Of a stretch of DNA of 64,000 bases, positions 39,309 through 49,378 are shown in pieces; within the stretch, counting starts at the first letter, position 1, and every line of letters starts with the position of its first letter. A program made the position numbers and the translations under genes. The notes under the pieces were generated by a model. It ran no database searches, was not told where the DNA came from, and saw only the letters and a list, made by a program, of their open reading frames with translations. Source of the DNA: Monosporascus cannonballus (taxonomy: Eukaryota > Ascomycota > Sordariomycetes > Xylariales); NCBI GenBank assembly GCA_004154925.1, contig QJNS01000096.1, positions 124,001 through 188,000 of the forward strand. Reading direction: 5' to 3'.

Positions 39309-39471
39309 TATTAGGTATAAGGGATATTAGTTTTATATATGTTAATAACTAATTGTAAATGCTTTAAAACGCGCACTGCATTTTAAGATGATCTAATCCC
39401 GGAACATATATGTTCCGATCAGAGGGAATCTTCCGTATATAGAGTGCTAGAGCACCTCCTGCTAGCTGATA
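39309..39471 (+). repeat. Right LTR of the 5.5-kb element
   Basis: 163 bp, starts TATTAGGTATAAGG and ends GCTAGCTGATA, followed by GTAAC. The initial TG has become TA and the final CA has become TA, both as expected from RIP. Confidence 0.8.
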
Positions 39472-39476
39472 GTAAC

Positions 39477-42400
39477 CGCCAGCCTTACGTATTATTACAT
39501 TATAATAAAAAGTTAACGAGGCATTTTAGAAAGCCCTTATTTTGCAAATATAACGCCCCTGTCCCCGAAAACAATTAAAGGTAAATACAGCTTTTTAAAA
39601 ACCTGTTTGATAATATAACAAATCGAACTTTTTACAAACGCATGGCCAAAAGCCAAACCGCTAGTAAAACGATATCGTAATATTCGTCGAACGGCTCGAC
39701 GCCTTCCAAGCCCGAACCTATATAGCTAAATACGGTAACAACTAAAGTTACCGGGCCCTACGCCTCTTTAACTGAAAAAAAGATAACGCCGGCGTAACTT
39801 AAACCTTTATATATATTGCGGAAAAAAAGGGAAATTATTTTTTTATATACCTTAATCGGCGCCTGCAACTTATAAAAATTAACGCAACACCTATAACTTT
39901 ATAACGAAACACTAATATAACGTAATAAAAAAACGGCTAATTTCCAAAATAAATTACAATTAAAAAGGGTTATTAAATTTTTAAATTAATAATAAAGCAA
40001 ATTTATATATACGTTCTATAAACCTTAACATATCTTTTTTCTTTTCGTTTTATTTATAACTTAACGATAATACGATATTACCAGTTTAATCTATAAAAAA
40101 CTGCAGATATTCGTTTTTAGGATTTATTAATAATAATTTTATACATTGTAGTAATATCTTTTATTATTTAATTTTTAATTCTATTAACGTAAATTAATAA
40201 ATAAAATTATAACCTGTTCGGTTACGACGACCTATGCGGTATAATTTCGTATAAACTTTATTATAGAAAACTTTACTTTTTATTAATAACCTTTAAATAA
40301 TTTTAACGTTATTTTCGAATTACCTTAATTTCGAAAACATAACCCGTCGATTAATTGGACAGCAAAAAGAATACACATAAATAACGAAACGATATTAAAA
40401 CTTCTAGCCTTCTCGCTTTCGACAAAACTACCTCTTATTTCTTTAACCTCTTTGTCCTGCTCTAACGTCGTACTCGTAATAATATAATTATTCCGTACTA
40501 TTCATTTTCTAATATTTTACCGTATTAAAAACGTAATAATAGATTTTATACCCCTAGCCAGATTTTTCGCTTTTATAAATGCATTATATAAAATCGTTAT
40601 TTTACTTTTCCAATTATTACCCGTAAATAAAACGGCGTTATTAATACTTACTGTAATTTTACGTAATATTTTTATTTAAAATAATAATATCGATTCGAAT
40701 ATTATTTCCCTTAAATTATATCCTTTTTATAATTGGAAAACTGAAATATTTTAATTATGCTGCGTAATCGAAACAAATATATAAAAGTACTTCGACGGCA
40801 AATTACCGGCAATAATAACCGAGATTAAAAAAGTTATTACTTAAGTACTACAATTTGGTAAAAGCGTTCGTTTTTCGCAATGTCGACTTCTTATTACCGT
40901 ATCAACCATTCGACTATAAAATCGACTTATTTCTAGGCTAAACGTTACCATATAACTGCGCGAAAACTATATCTCTTTATAAACTGCTAGCAGTACGAAA
41001 GTATATCGATAATTATTTAAAAAACAGGTTTATCCGTTTTAATGTTTCTTTAATAATAACTTTTATTTTATTCGCAAAAGAGCAGGAAAATAAGATACTT
41101 ATTTACGTCAATTATTGCGGTCTTAATAACGTTATAGTAAAAAACCGTTATCTTATTCCTTTAATCCGGAAAACCCTAAACGTTTTTTATTCGACGCAGA
41201 TTTTTACGAAATTCGATATCGTTACGGCTTTAATCGTTTACGTATTATCTTTAAAAATAAATAGAAAATAACTTTTATAACTCGACTCGGATTATTCGAA
41301 GATTTTATTATAAATTTCGACACTATAAACGCTTTAAACATATTTTAATATTATATTAATTATACGTTATTCAACTGTTTAAATAAATATACTATTATTT
41401 ATTTTAATAATATCCTAATTTATAATAAAAGCTCAAAGAATATAAAGATTATATACGGGAAATAATTCGTCGCGTTATAAACGCAAAATTAACGATTATT
41501 ATCCGAAAATACGTTACCTGGACCTAATAATCTTTACCGACGGTATTATTATGAACTCTAAAAAGGTTAAAGCGATTTAATAATAAAAATTCCCCCGAAC
41601 GTTATAAAAATTATAACGTTTCTTCGGTTTCGCAAATATTTTACCGGCGATTTATAAAAGGTTTTTTATTAATCGTAAAACTTTTAATTATTTTAATAAA
41701 TAAGATAAAATAGATAAGCTTTTTAACGAACAAAGCTGTAACAGCCTTTTAACGCCTTAAGAACGTCTTTTTTACGGTACCAGTTTTGTTATATTATAAT
41801 CTTCGACGTAAAATAATTCTACAAACCGATATTTTAAATTAGGCGTTAGGGAACATACTTTCGTAATACGATACGTTAGGCGTTTTACGGCTTATCGCTT
41901 TTTTTTTAATAAAACATAACTTAATAGAATATAATTACGAAATTTACGATAAAAAATTATTAATTATCGTTAAAGCTTTCGAAAAATAATATTTGGAATT
42001 ATAAAAGGTCGAAAAATCCGTATAAGTTATTACTGATTATAAAAACCTATAATATTTCGTTATTATAAAACTTTTAAATTAACGTTAAATATGTTAATTT
42101 GAAGTCCTTAACGATTTCCGGTCTCAGATAATTTATAAACCGGGAAAAAAAATTACAGTCTTAAACGCGTTATTGCGCTAGTTCGGCGTTCAATTTGCGG
42201 ACCGCTATAATATTATTAACGATAAGGTGGCGTACCGATATCGAACGATATTTTTACTCGAACAATAAGAAGCTCCCTTTAGAATATACGTTATAAACGT
42301 CAGCCAGCCAATAAACGCATAAATCGACAAAGTTTACAAATCATTTACATTAATTAGCGATGTTTTAACGGCGTTCGCGGATCTAATTTATCAATAATTT

Positions 42401-43363
42401 AAACCAAATATTTATAAAACGTTTAAAGTTGCGAAAGCCGATTATAAAACAATATAAAAACATATTAATATTAAAAATAAATTATTTATATCTTGTAATG
42501 AAATTTTAAAATTATAAATATTATGTAATAGTTATAATATAATGTTTACGAATTATTCGAAATATTTTAAAATATACGATTTATTATAATAAAATTATTA
42601 TTAATTACGTTTATTAGTGGATATAGTTACGTTCGAATAAAGTTATTATTTTTACCGCCGTATTAAGGCGTCCAAAATTTCGCCGACGGGTTTTTTCGAC
42701 TTTTTACCTATTTTATTCCGTTTATAAAATAATATCTCTATAAATTACGTCAGCTTTTTTCCCTTGTATAAAAAATCCGAGCACATTTATTAATACGCTA
42801 TTTCCTTACCGTTATAGATATATCCGTAATTACATTCGTCGACGCCTTTCTTTTCGATATGTATCGTTTATATAGTACCTTAATTACAATTATATTAGAC
42901 CGCGGCAAATAATTTCTTTTAATTTTTTGGAAAGAATTAAGTTAATATTTTAATGTTACGTTTCGCGTTTCGATAATTTATTATCTTTAAACTAATAATC
43001 AAACGGAAATCATTAGTACGGCAGTAAAATAATATTTACGAGATTATTATTCGTCTTACTAAAATGACTCAGTAAATTAGCTTTCCTTAACCGCATTTGC
43101 TAATAACAATTATGTATTCGAAATTATTGACGTTTTGCCGTTTTTTGCTAATTATGGCTTTTACTTTACCATAAGTACGGAACTATAACGGCCTTCCGAA
43201 ACTCCTAAAACGCCTGCGTAATACAAAAGGTACACCAAAACGACAAATTACGCGGACAAATTGGAACGAATCCTAAAAAAAAGGTAAAGTATTAATAACG
43301 GAGGCGTAACCCGGTATACGGAACAAGTTAACCGATACCGTAACGACGCCGGTACGTTCGTAA
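39477..43363 (+). pseudogene. Ty3/gypsy element 2: gag end, reverse transcriptase, RNase H, integrase
   Basis: Plus-strand blocks appear in canonical gypsy order. A gag tail with SSNGSTPSKPEP and a ruined CCHC knuckle is at about 39690-39860. Reverse transcriptase starts with LPPHRPFDYKIDL-like and NKILIYVNYCGLNN (about 40895-41140), then YLIPLIRKTLN, FTKFDIVTA, TRLGLFEDFI and YFNNILIY (RIP-altered YxDD block) up to about 41435. RNase H has [30 protein letters not shown] and VITDYKNLQYFV (about 41810-42065), ending with a YKPGKKITVLNALLR block near 42130. Integrase core pieces lie at 42690-43200 (IVPFFANYGF-like block near 43140). The chain stops at about 43360 inside the integrase tail; no chromodomain or 3' LTR follows. 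Many stops; dead. Confidence 0.8.
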
Positions 43364-43780
43364 AAAATTCTGGACATCAAGCCGAAAGAGGTTCCTTGGC
43401 ACGATGACTCTTACCACCATTACCTGTTATTCGGCTATCTGCCCCGCGATAACCATGCCGTTGTCGGACGGATCCCCTTCAAGAGCATCCCGCAAGAGTT
43501 CAACGCTCTTCTACCCGGATTTGACCATCTTGATTTGCATGAAGGCCTCAATGCTTCCCTCCGCCGGATGACTTGGATGAGCTTCTCGGGGAGTCCCGGT
43601 GCCCAAATCTCCGCGAATCACATGTCCGTAGCCCGCCAGGCTGCGGACGAGCTTCTTATCCTCTCACTTGAGGACGAGGACGTGCATTTCCAGATCATTA
43701 TGATGTTTCTCTCGCTACGGAAGAGGAAATGGGATCAGGGTGGCTTCCAAAAGTTGAGGGATGCCTTCGTGGGCAAGTGA
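43364..43780 (+). pseudogene. C-terminal fragment of a hypothetical fungal protein
   Basis: An open frame runs from just after TAA (43361-43363) to TGA at 43778-43780, about 138 codons with no in-frame ATG before 43568. It contains PWHDDSYHHYLLFGYLPRD, VVGRIPFKSIPQEFNALLPG and SVARQAADELLILSLEDED. Codon usage is GC-balanced and looks like real gene sequence. No family was recognised. The N-terminal part is missing because RIP-mutated gypsy DNA directly precedes it; there is no start codon context or promoter. It is most likely a gene remnant truncated by the element junction, but a spliced gene starting inside the RIP region cannot be ruled out. Confidence 0.5.
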
Positions 43781-44189
43781 TTCTTCCGTCTCTTCCGGAC
43801 TTTTACTTACCTACATATTAGGTGTTCGAATCCCGTCGACGTACCTATTTACGTCGAGGGACTTAATCATTCACGATAAGATGGAAGACGTGGAAGAGTG
43901 GGTTAGAGGCATGGAGTACATGCGCTGTAAGTGTGTTATGACAGCCGCACTTTCCAGGCTCCGTTATACGACAAGGGTACCTGTGAATTGAAAATGTCCA
44001 TAGACATCGTCAAAGGCCTGGTTCATCTCAAGCACGTCCACACACTCGTTGTATGGGACTGTTGGTAGCATTGTTGGACTGTGAAAATCTGCATGGGTGC
44101 GTATACTGTACGTAGGCACGTAGGCCAGCAGGTGGGTCTTATGCACACAGACCATGGATAAGTTTGACACAGTCGGGCTACTTTGCAGA
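43781..44189. other. GC-balanced DNA without recognisable gene
   Basis: Short overlapping open frames occur on both strands but none has a recognisable domain or consistent splice sites. A GTTCGAATCCC at about 43825 mimics a tRNA T-loop but does not fold as a tRNA. Confidence 0.4.
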
Positions 44190-44600
44190 AATACCCGTAG
44201 CGTCGCCTTTCGGCGATTCGAGGATGACCACCAGCTGCTGGACCGATTCCTCGGCAGCGCCGACAGGCTTCTGGCCTTCCCGAAGAGGGATGATCAGGCC
44301 CTTCACTCTCATCCCCTCAATATGTCTCTCGGCAGAACTTCAGCTGTAAAGGGCTAAAGCGGCTCGGTACTACGCGTGCAAGCTCAGCTTGGATGGTCTG
44401 TTTTAGCCCAGCGCTATCGGCGGCGTCTTTGTCCTCCGTATGCAAGGTAATGTAGACAAACCGCCGCACCGCCTTGCTCGGCACATCTGGAGAGATGTGC
44501 ACTTGGATCTCGAAGTCGTACGGACAGTTCTGTTCACAAACAGTTCTAGGCCGCTGTCACTCCGCCTTGTATCGCCGCAAATGTGATTGACCCTAACCAC
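44190..44600 (-). pseudogene. Frameshifted remnant of an unidentified protein gene
   Basis: The minus strand carries two adjacent protein-like segments in different frames. The first (about 44550-44320) reads PYDFEIQVHISPDVPSKAV, then RRFVYITLHTEDKDAAD. The second (about 44350-44190) reads RHIEGMRVKGLIIPLREGQ, then VGAAEESVQQLVVILESPK, ending in a stop. One frameshift near 44330-44350 would join them. Composition and amphipathic spacing look coding, but no family was recognised and no start or promoter was found. The complementary frames are most likely chance. Confidence 0.4.
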
Positions 44601-44783
44601 TCGTGCCTGTGTTCCTTCTCAGACGCAACTCTCTTTTAGCATCTTTGCGCAATTCTTTGATCCGCATCTTAATTTGTTTCTTCTGATTACCCTCCCCTTT
44701 CCTTGCGCATTTGTGCGTTATATATTTGCTCGCTTGAGTGAAAGTGGTAGAACAATATTGACAGAATTCATTGCATTCATAAT

Positions 44784-45393
44784 CTAAGAGGAGCTGTCAG
44801 AGCTATTTATCAATGAAAGTTTTGGTACAGAAAGAGACATACGGATGGTATAATGCCGTATAAGATCCTGTTGTCTTCTGAATGTGATTTGTAGCCCCTT
44901 GCAGTCTTCGTGTGGGCATGCGAATCGTTGATCGTAGGCTGTGTCTCTTCCAATGGTCGGCTCCGAATACTTGCTTTTTTTTTTTTTTGCGCCCAAGCTG
45001 GAGATCTTGCATCTTGACGCCCGCGGTCGAATCTCTCGTAATACTGCTCGGCGTCGTCGCCATGGCCTGTGGTCTGGCACACGAACTTAGGGTCTCCACC
45101 ACGGTGCATGAGAAGCTCGTGTAGTTTAACAACCAATGCCGTGATTTCAGACTATTAGGTTGCTCCTAGTAAATGCCTTTTATTCTTACCTGGTAAGACC
45201 TGAGATGTACATAGAGCTCCTCAGGAGTAGGGAATAGCGCAGCGCACGCAAAACATGGTATAGGATCTTGAATGGTGGCCTCGGATTCCCATCGAGGCGC
45301 ATTTTGAGAAAAAGATCGCCCGAAACTTCCCTCGAGTACTGGTAAGGTGCGCTCTACACCGTCCATAGGGTCGCCCGCCCAAGTTCTATCCAT
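44784..45393 (-). pseudogene. C2H2 zinc-finger protein gene with homopolymer frameshift
   Basis: ATG at 45393 opens a 68-residue exon with CFACAALFPTPEELYVHLRS (a C-x2-C-x-H finger start) ending at the donor CAG/GTAAGA. A possible 38-bp intron (45152-45189, unusually short) leads to SEITALVVKLHELLMHRGGD, then FVCQTTGHG and ERFDRGRQDARSPAWAQ. The chain then meets 14 A (14 T at 44975-44988 on the plus strand). Past that run the frame-shifted continuation (SKYSEPTIGRDTAYDQ then RFACPHEDCKG, with QQDLIRH) carries a second finger-like C-x4-C..H unit, whereas the unshifted frame ends without one. A one-base change in the run would explain this. The role, if intact, would be nucleic-acid binding in the nucleus. 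Sequencing error is a real alternative to mutation. Confidence 0.5.
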
Positions 45394-45599
45394 TTATTAG
45401 TTGGGTACAAAGGCACCGCCTGTCTGCTTGTGGATGGACGCTTGAGGGACACCTTGCAGTGGGATATTTGGAATGCCGTGGAAGGGATGCTCAGAATACT
45501 CTATATAGGTTGAAAAGGAGAGCATTATATCTCTTGCCGCCAGCACCCAGGAACCGGGATGGACACCGATCCAAGATCCGGGTCCCAGGATGGGTCGCA

Positions 45600-45780
45600 G
45601 GTGGTACACACAGGTGGGCACACACAGGTGGCGCCTGTTTGACAGGCGCCACACGTTTTTTAGGCGCCACACGTAGGCGCCAAGGGTGCCAAGAAAAGTA
45701 GAAGGTAGCGGAAAGGCGCCAAGGTGCAAGGGTGCCAAGAGCCAACCTGCAACAGTGCAAAGGTGCAAAGGCGCGAAGCG
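45600..45780. repeat. Cluster of GGCGCC palindromes with perfect hairpin
   Basis: Within about 150 bases GGCGCC recurs at least five times. At 45628-45652 GTGGCGCCTGT, three loop bases and ACAGGCGCCAC form a perfect 11-bp inverted repeat. Around it ACACACAGGTG and AAGGTGCAAGGGTGCCAAG-like motifs repeat. It may be the remains of a small foldback element or a degenerate minisatellite. No coding meaning is assigned. Confidence 0.5.
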
Positions 45781-46122
45781 CTGCCTTGATCACGCTTGGT
45801 GAGCCAGGCCGTGGAGCGGCCCCACTTAGCCGAGCCGATCCCGGACTCAGCCCTGTCTGCCTTGGCTCCGCTCAGTCGGGTTGTTTGGAATATGATCTGC
45901 TGTTATCACACGCTTCGAATAGTGATGACTATAAAATAACGCAGCTGGGCCATCAGCCTTACGCCTACTCTGCATCACTTGTCTCTACTAGCAGCTGTGC
46001 ATTCGCATCCTACCGCACAGCCAAGCAGTCCCTTTGCCTATCTCCGCATCCATATAAGAACCTTCTGGAACTACTGTCACTGGCTAACGCCAAGCCGCCC
46101 TCCAAACCATACGGGACCCTAG

Positions 46123-46308
46123 GTGTCCATCGAACGTCTCCTGGTTAAGGCTATACAAACACTCGACGAGCTCCGACATCTAGGCTGGGAGGTGCAATTC
46201 CGTTGGATCCCCTACAGTGGCGAAAGAAGGGCAAGGCTGCGTGCTCAATCCGCGGCAAGAAACGAGCCGGAACCCGAATCTTCCATCTCACGTCAAGACA
46301 GACCGTGA
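46123..46308 (+). pseudogene. RNase H fragment of a LINE (Tad-like) retrotransposon
   Basis: A 61-codon open stretch contains LVKAIQTLDELRHLGWEVQF then RWIPYSGE, the pattern before the conserved His of the RNase H domain of fungal Tad/I-type LINEs (family form RWIPAHxGxxGNExAD). The segment after RWIP is deleted or shuffled, and the catalytic Asp residues upstream are absent. Only this scrap of about 35 residues is recognisable. It lies in GC-balanced DNA without RIP signature. Confidence 0.5.
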
Positions 46309-46487
46309 TCTGTCCGAGAGCCCGCAATGCCTCTTTCCCGGACCAAGTGAGGGTTCTGTACTGCATGCCTATTGGGTGTGCTGTGCCGTTTGGCCTGTGA
46401 GGCAGTGGATTGGCGAGGCATTCTCCGGGGCACTGAATTGGATGTCTGCGTCCGTGCGTAACGCGTCGCAGGCAGCAGCCGCACGGC

Positions 46488-46493
46488 TATAAA
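46488..46493 (+). promoter_or_regulatory. TATA box candidate (TATAAA)
   Basis: TATAAA sits about 110 bases upstream of the ATG at 46602 and is followed by pyrimidine-rich CTCTTCCCCCT. It is the only good TATA sequence between the LINE scrap and that open frame. Confidence 0.35.
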
Positions 46494-46601
46494 GGTCGCG
46501 ACCAAGGACTTGTGTGTTCCAGGTTCTCTTCCCCCTACAACCGCTAACAGCACGCTTCTACTGCTGGTCTGGGAGTTCCCCTACGCCCACGCACAGTCGA
46601 T

Positions 46602-47049
46602 ATGAAGCATCAAGAGGACGACCCGAGGAGGTGGCTGTTTTACCACGGACCGATTCCCTACCAGCCGCAGTCACCTGTGGATGAGCTGCTATGCAATGTA
46701 CGACGAGTCTGGATGGAGTTCTGCAGCGACCACTCCGATTTCCGACCCGACGACAGAGTTCAAGAACTATTCACGATATGAGGACATGTTCTTACGATAT
46801 CTGAAGCAAAGTCACTTTTGCGACGATACGACGTCGGGTTACTTGCAGCGCTTTTTCAGCTGTCTGGCCGAGCAGGGCTTGGATGGTGTGTCGGATGAAG
46901 AATTGGAATCACTTTACAGGCAACTTCTGGACGCCTTGCAGGCCGCCCAAGAGCACATGTCGGTGGCCTACACTGGAGGGCGGACAACGCGCACTTTTGT
47001 GGTTCGTACTAGCTCGGGAGGAGAGCGGGAGAAAGGCGATGGGAAGTAG
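46602..47049 (+). CDS. Hypothetical small protein, structure uncertain
   Basis: Two overlapping frames look coding. The first starts at ATG 46602 (MKHQEDDPRRWLFYHGPIPY) and ends with a stop at about 46781. The second, shifted by one base, covers 46681-47049 with YEDMFLRYLKQSHF and DEELESLYRQLLDALQAA, and ends in a basic GGEREKGDGK tail. A frameshift or a small intron around 46750-46790 could join them. No domain was recognised; the second part is helical and acidic. Upstream is a TATA candidate at 46488. It may be a decayed gene or one whose splicing I cannot resolve. Confidence 0.3.
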
Positions 47050-47623
47050 AGCGCAAGGCAAGGCGAGACAAACCACCGAACAGTTGAGCACTGTTTCTCC
47101 AATTGCCCCACCTTTTCCACGAGGTCGCCACATCTCCGCGTAGCAGCCATACGCCGTTCCACCTCAGCAGCCAGTGACCGAGCCAAGTCATTTCCGAAGT
47201 CCTCTCGTCGAGTAGTGCCGATCTTTGCCTGACAGTCTTGTAGTTAGTTTTGTAGCGTTCAATATATTTGGGGTGATTAATCTTCAGATTTCGCTATAGA
47301 CATGGTTGAAGGCACCTTGCGGCATCAGAACGATTGGCTGTGGCTGGTCCAGGCTAAGCGGATGGCTATCGACTCGTATTCTCTTCATTGACTTTTAACT
47401 ACTGATTTGGCTTTAGTGTTTGTTGAGTCACAACGTGCTGGGGGCTTGGGTTGAATGCACCAACACGCGGTGACGACCACGATGCGGGACATGCTACCAA
47501 TAAAAATCGCGACCGCGTCAGGGCGTCCACCTCAGCATGCTACACTCCTGGTATGGCTCGCCCTCTTCTCTACTGTGTAAAGGGAGTCGCCGAAAGAGCG
47601 TCGAATTCTTTACCCAAACTGCA
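47050..47623. promoter_or_regulatory. Upstream region of the F-box-like gene
   Basis: No gene was seen. The 570 bases before ATG 47624 hold no clear TATA box. An open stretch upstream of that ATG (from 47537) is in frame, but the Met at 47624 begins the conserved part (MGTRGLEIVRFR), so the upstream portion is read as leader. Confidence 0.35.
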
Positions 47624-49378
47624 ATGGGAACTCGAGGCCTCGAGATAGTGCGCTTTCGCAGGCGCTACTACATCCGGTACCACCAGTACGACAGCTACTT
47701 CGAGGGTCTTGGCGCCAAAGTCGTCGCAAGCATTCCTCCCGACCCCAAAGCGTACCAAGGTACGCCGTTGGAGAATGATACATGGAATCTAACTTGCTGA
47801 CGATTCACAGAATGGCTCAAGCTGATGCGGGCGGAGTACACAGCCAGGGAACGCGACCTCGAGCAACATGTCTACGAGATCCGGGACGGGTCCAGTCCCG
47901 ACTATTCGCAGTTTCACGAGTTCGAGTCGCTACCATCGGAGTTGCCCCGGCTAGACGACAGTGCCGCCGAATTTTTCTATATCATCGACCTGGACCGTGA
48001 GATTCTCACAATGAACTTCAGCATGCATTGGCGGCTAGGAAACATCCCGCGCCAGGATAACCTGTGGCTCCGCGCGATTGCAGATAGCGTCTATCGGTAT
48101 AAGCCCACCATCTCCCTCGACATTTGCCCGGAAGAGCATATGGCCTCCCTGGCTTTGGAGCTTCCCAAACGGAACCAAGAGATCGGTTACGACTTCCACG
48201 TCGTATCTCCAAGGACAGACATCGGAGATGCGCGAAAGGCGTTCCTTACATACGTTTTGGCCAGGACGCTTATCGAGTACCAAAACGAGATCATTCGATT
48301 TGGGAGGGAGTGGAGCCCGGACTCGTTTCCTTTCCGCGAGCTGACCTTTGCCCTCGTCTCGATTGCCTCCAGCCAAGCTATATTTCACTCCTTCCCTGCA
48401 CAGCCATGCAGCCCTCGAACTTGCTGCCGGTGGGGCTGCCAGTCGAACCACCTCCCAAAGTCCCCAGGATGGCTTAGCGAAGAGTGGGTTGGCCATAACG
48501 CTCCGTTGCTGGAGTTTGGTTCCATGTCGCATCGACCGGGCGAGCCTCCAGGAGCGTCGCCCACAAAGACGATGTACTGGCTCGAGGACGTGCTTGTCAG
48601 CCTTACACTAGTGGTTGACGGCGAGGCAATTACGAACGCCGTTAGTTGGGGCATCGAACAGGGACAGACCAACTTTCAGGTGGTCGTTCTGTCGCTCTTC
48701 GAAGTGGCATTTGCGGAAGTGTCCTTTGACGACGACAACGACGAGCCATTCGTTACAGTCAGTGAAGCCATTGACCTCTCGCCTCTGCGCGCTGAGTATT
48801 GTGTGAGCACACACCCACGAGAGCGACCAGAGCTGAAGCCCGGGATGGAGATCAAGCATGAGTACGGTGAGCTTATCATGCGGTCCAACTGCACGGGGAC
48901 CGCGCGAAGACTAAGAAGTCAGTTTCCCGGACTCGCGTCGCTCGTCAACTTCCTCGAGGTTGCCGCGAGCCGCCGCGCAGCATCCAAGTTAGCGGGCATT
49001 CTTGCTCCAGAACTATACCACCGGATTCTGGATTTCGTGGACTATGATACCTGGAAGACTTGCTTGGTCGTGTCGCGAGAGTTCCGCACCTATTGCGTGT
49101 GCAAGTACAGGTTAGACGATCGCATGAGGATTGTGGGCGGTCCGTTTGTGAGGCTTCAAAAACACCACAAGGAACGGCTACTGTCGTTCGACTTTGAAGA
49201 CATGCAAACGGGCGACATCCTTCCGATGATTCAGACACCCAGACATCGCCTTCGGACGAACGAGTGTAACTGGATGCCAGTTATCGGCAGCAACCGGAAG
49301 GCGCTCATGGTGGACACGGTAGTCGAGTTTGAGCCAGCGGGAGATGTGCCAGTGGAGGCAGATAGCGATGATGAGTAG
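47624..49378 (+). CDS. F-box-like protein of the fungal GTRGLEI family
   Basis: Exon 1 is 47624-47759, intron 47760-47810 (51 bp, GTACGC donor, CTAAC and CTGAC near the CACAG acceptor), exon 2 47811-49378. The product is 567 residues. The start MGTRGLEIVRFRRRYYIRYH and the junction KAYQ/EWLKLMRAEY are those of a widespread but uncharacterised fungal family. An F-box-like helix set lies near residues 437-470 (LAPELYHRILDFVDYDTWK, then CLVVSREFRTYC). The C-terminus is acidic (EADSDDE). F-box parts usually bind Skp1 in SCF ubiquitin ligases; that role here is inference. A Cys-rich insert PCSPRTCCRWGCQSNHLP (near residues 245-262) may be a metal site or loop. No stops, frameshifts or RIP bias: the most intact gene in the window. 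Neighbours on both sides are debris. Confidence 0.8.

Larger units (their letters stand above)
33966..39471 (+). mobile_element. 5.5-kb LTR retrotransposon, RIP-degraded, nested in gypsy element 2
   Basis: Direct 163-bp LTRs lie at 33966-34128 and 39309-39471. The consensus ends are TGTCAG and CTGACA; in the copies present they are partly changed by C-to-T and G-to-A. The 5-bp target duplication GTAAC is intact at 33961-33965 and 39472-39476. Both LTRs hold the perfect palindrome GGAACATATATGTTCC (34058-34073 and 39401-39416). The interior begins CACTCTCTTAACAC, as a primer-binding region would, followed by a possible gag start (ISKAIAIY near 34173). Size and LTR length would fit Ty1/copia, but no polymerase block was read clearly enough to prove the superfamily. 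Orientation is inferred from the gag-like start only. Confidence 0.75.

Noticed and set aside
43800..43870. GTTCGAATCCC resembling a tRNA T-loop
   Set aside because: The flanking bases do not form a T-stem, and no acceptor, D or anticodon arm can be drawn around it.
45732..46148. 138-codon plus-strand open frame
   Set aside because: No domain or splice structure; it begins in the GGCGCC repeat cluster and ends next to the LINE scrap. High GC favours such frames.
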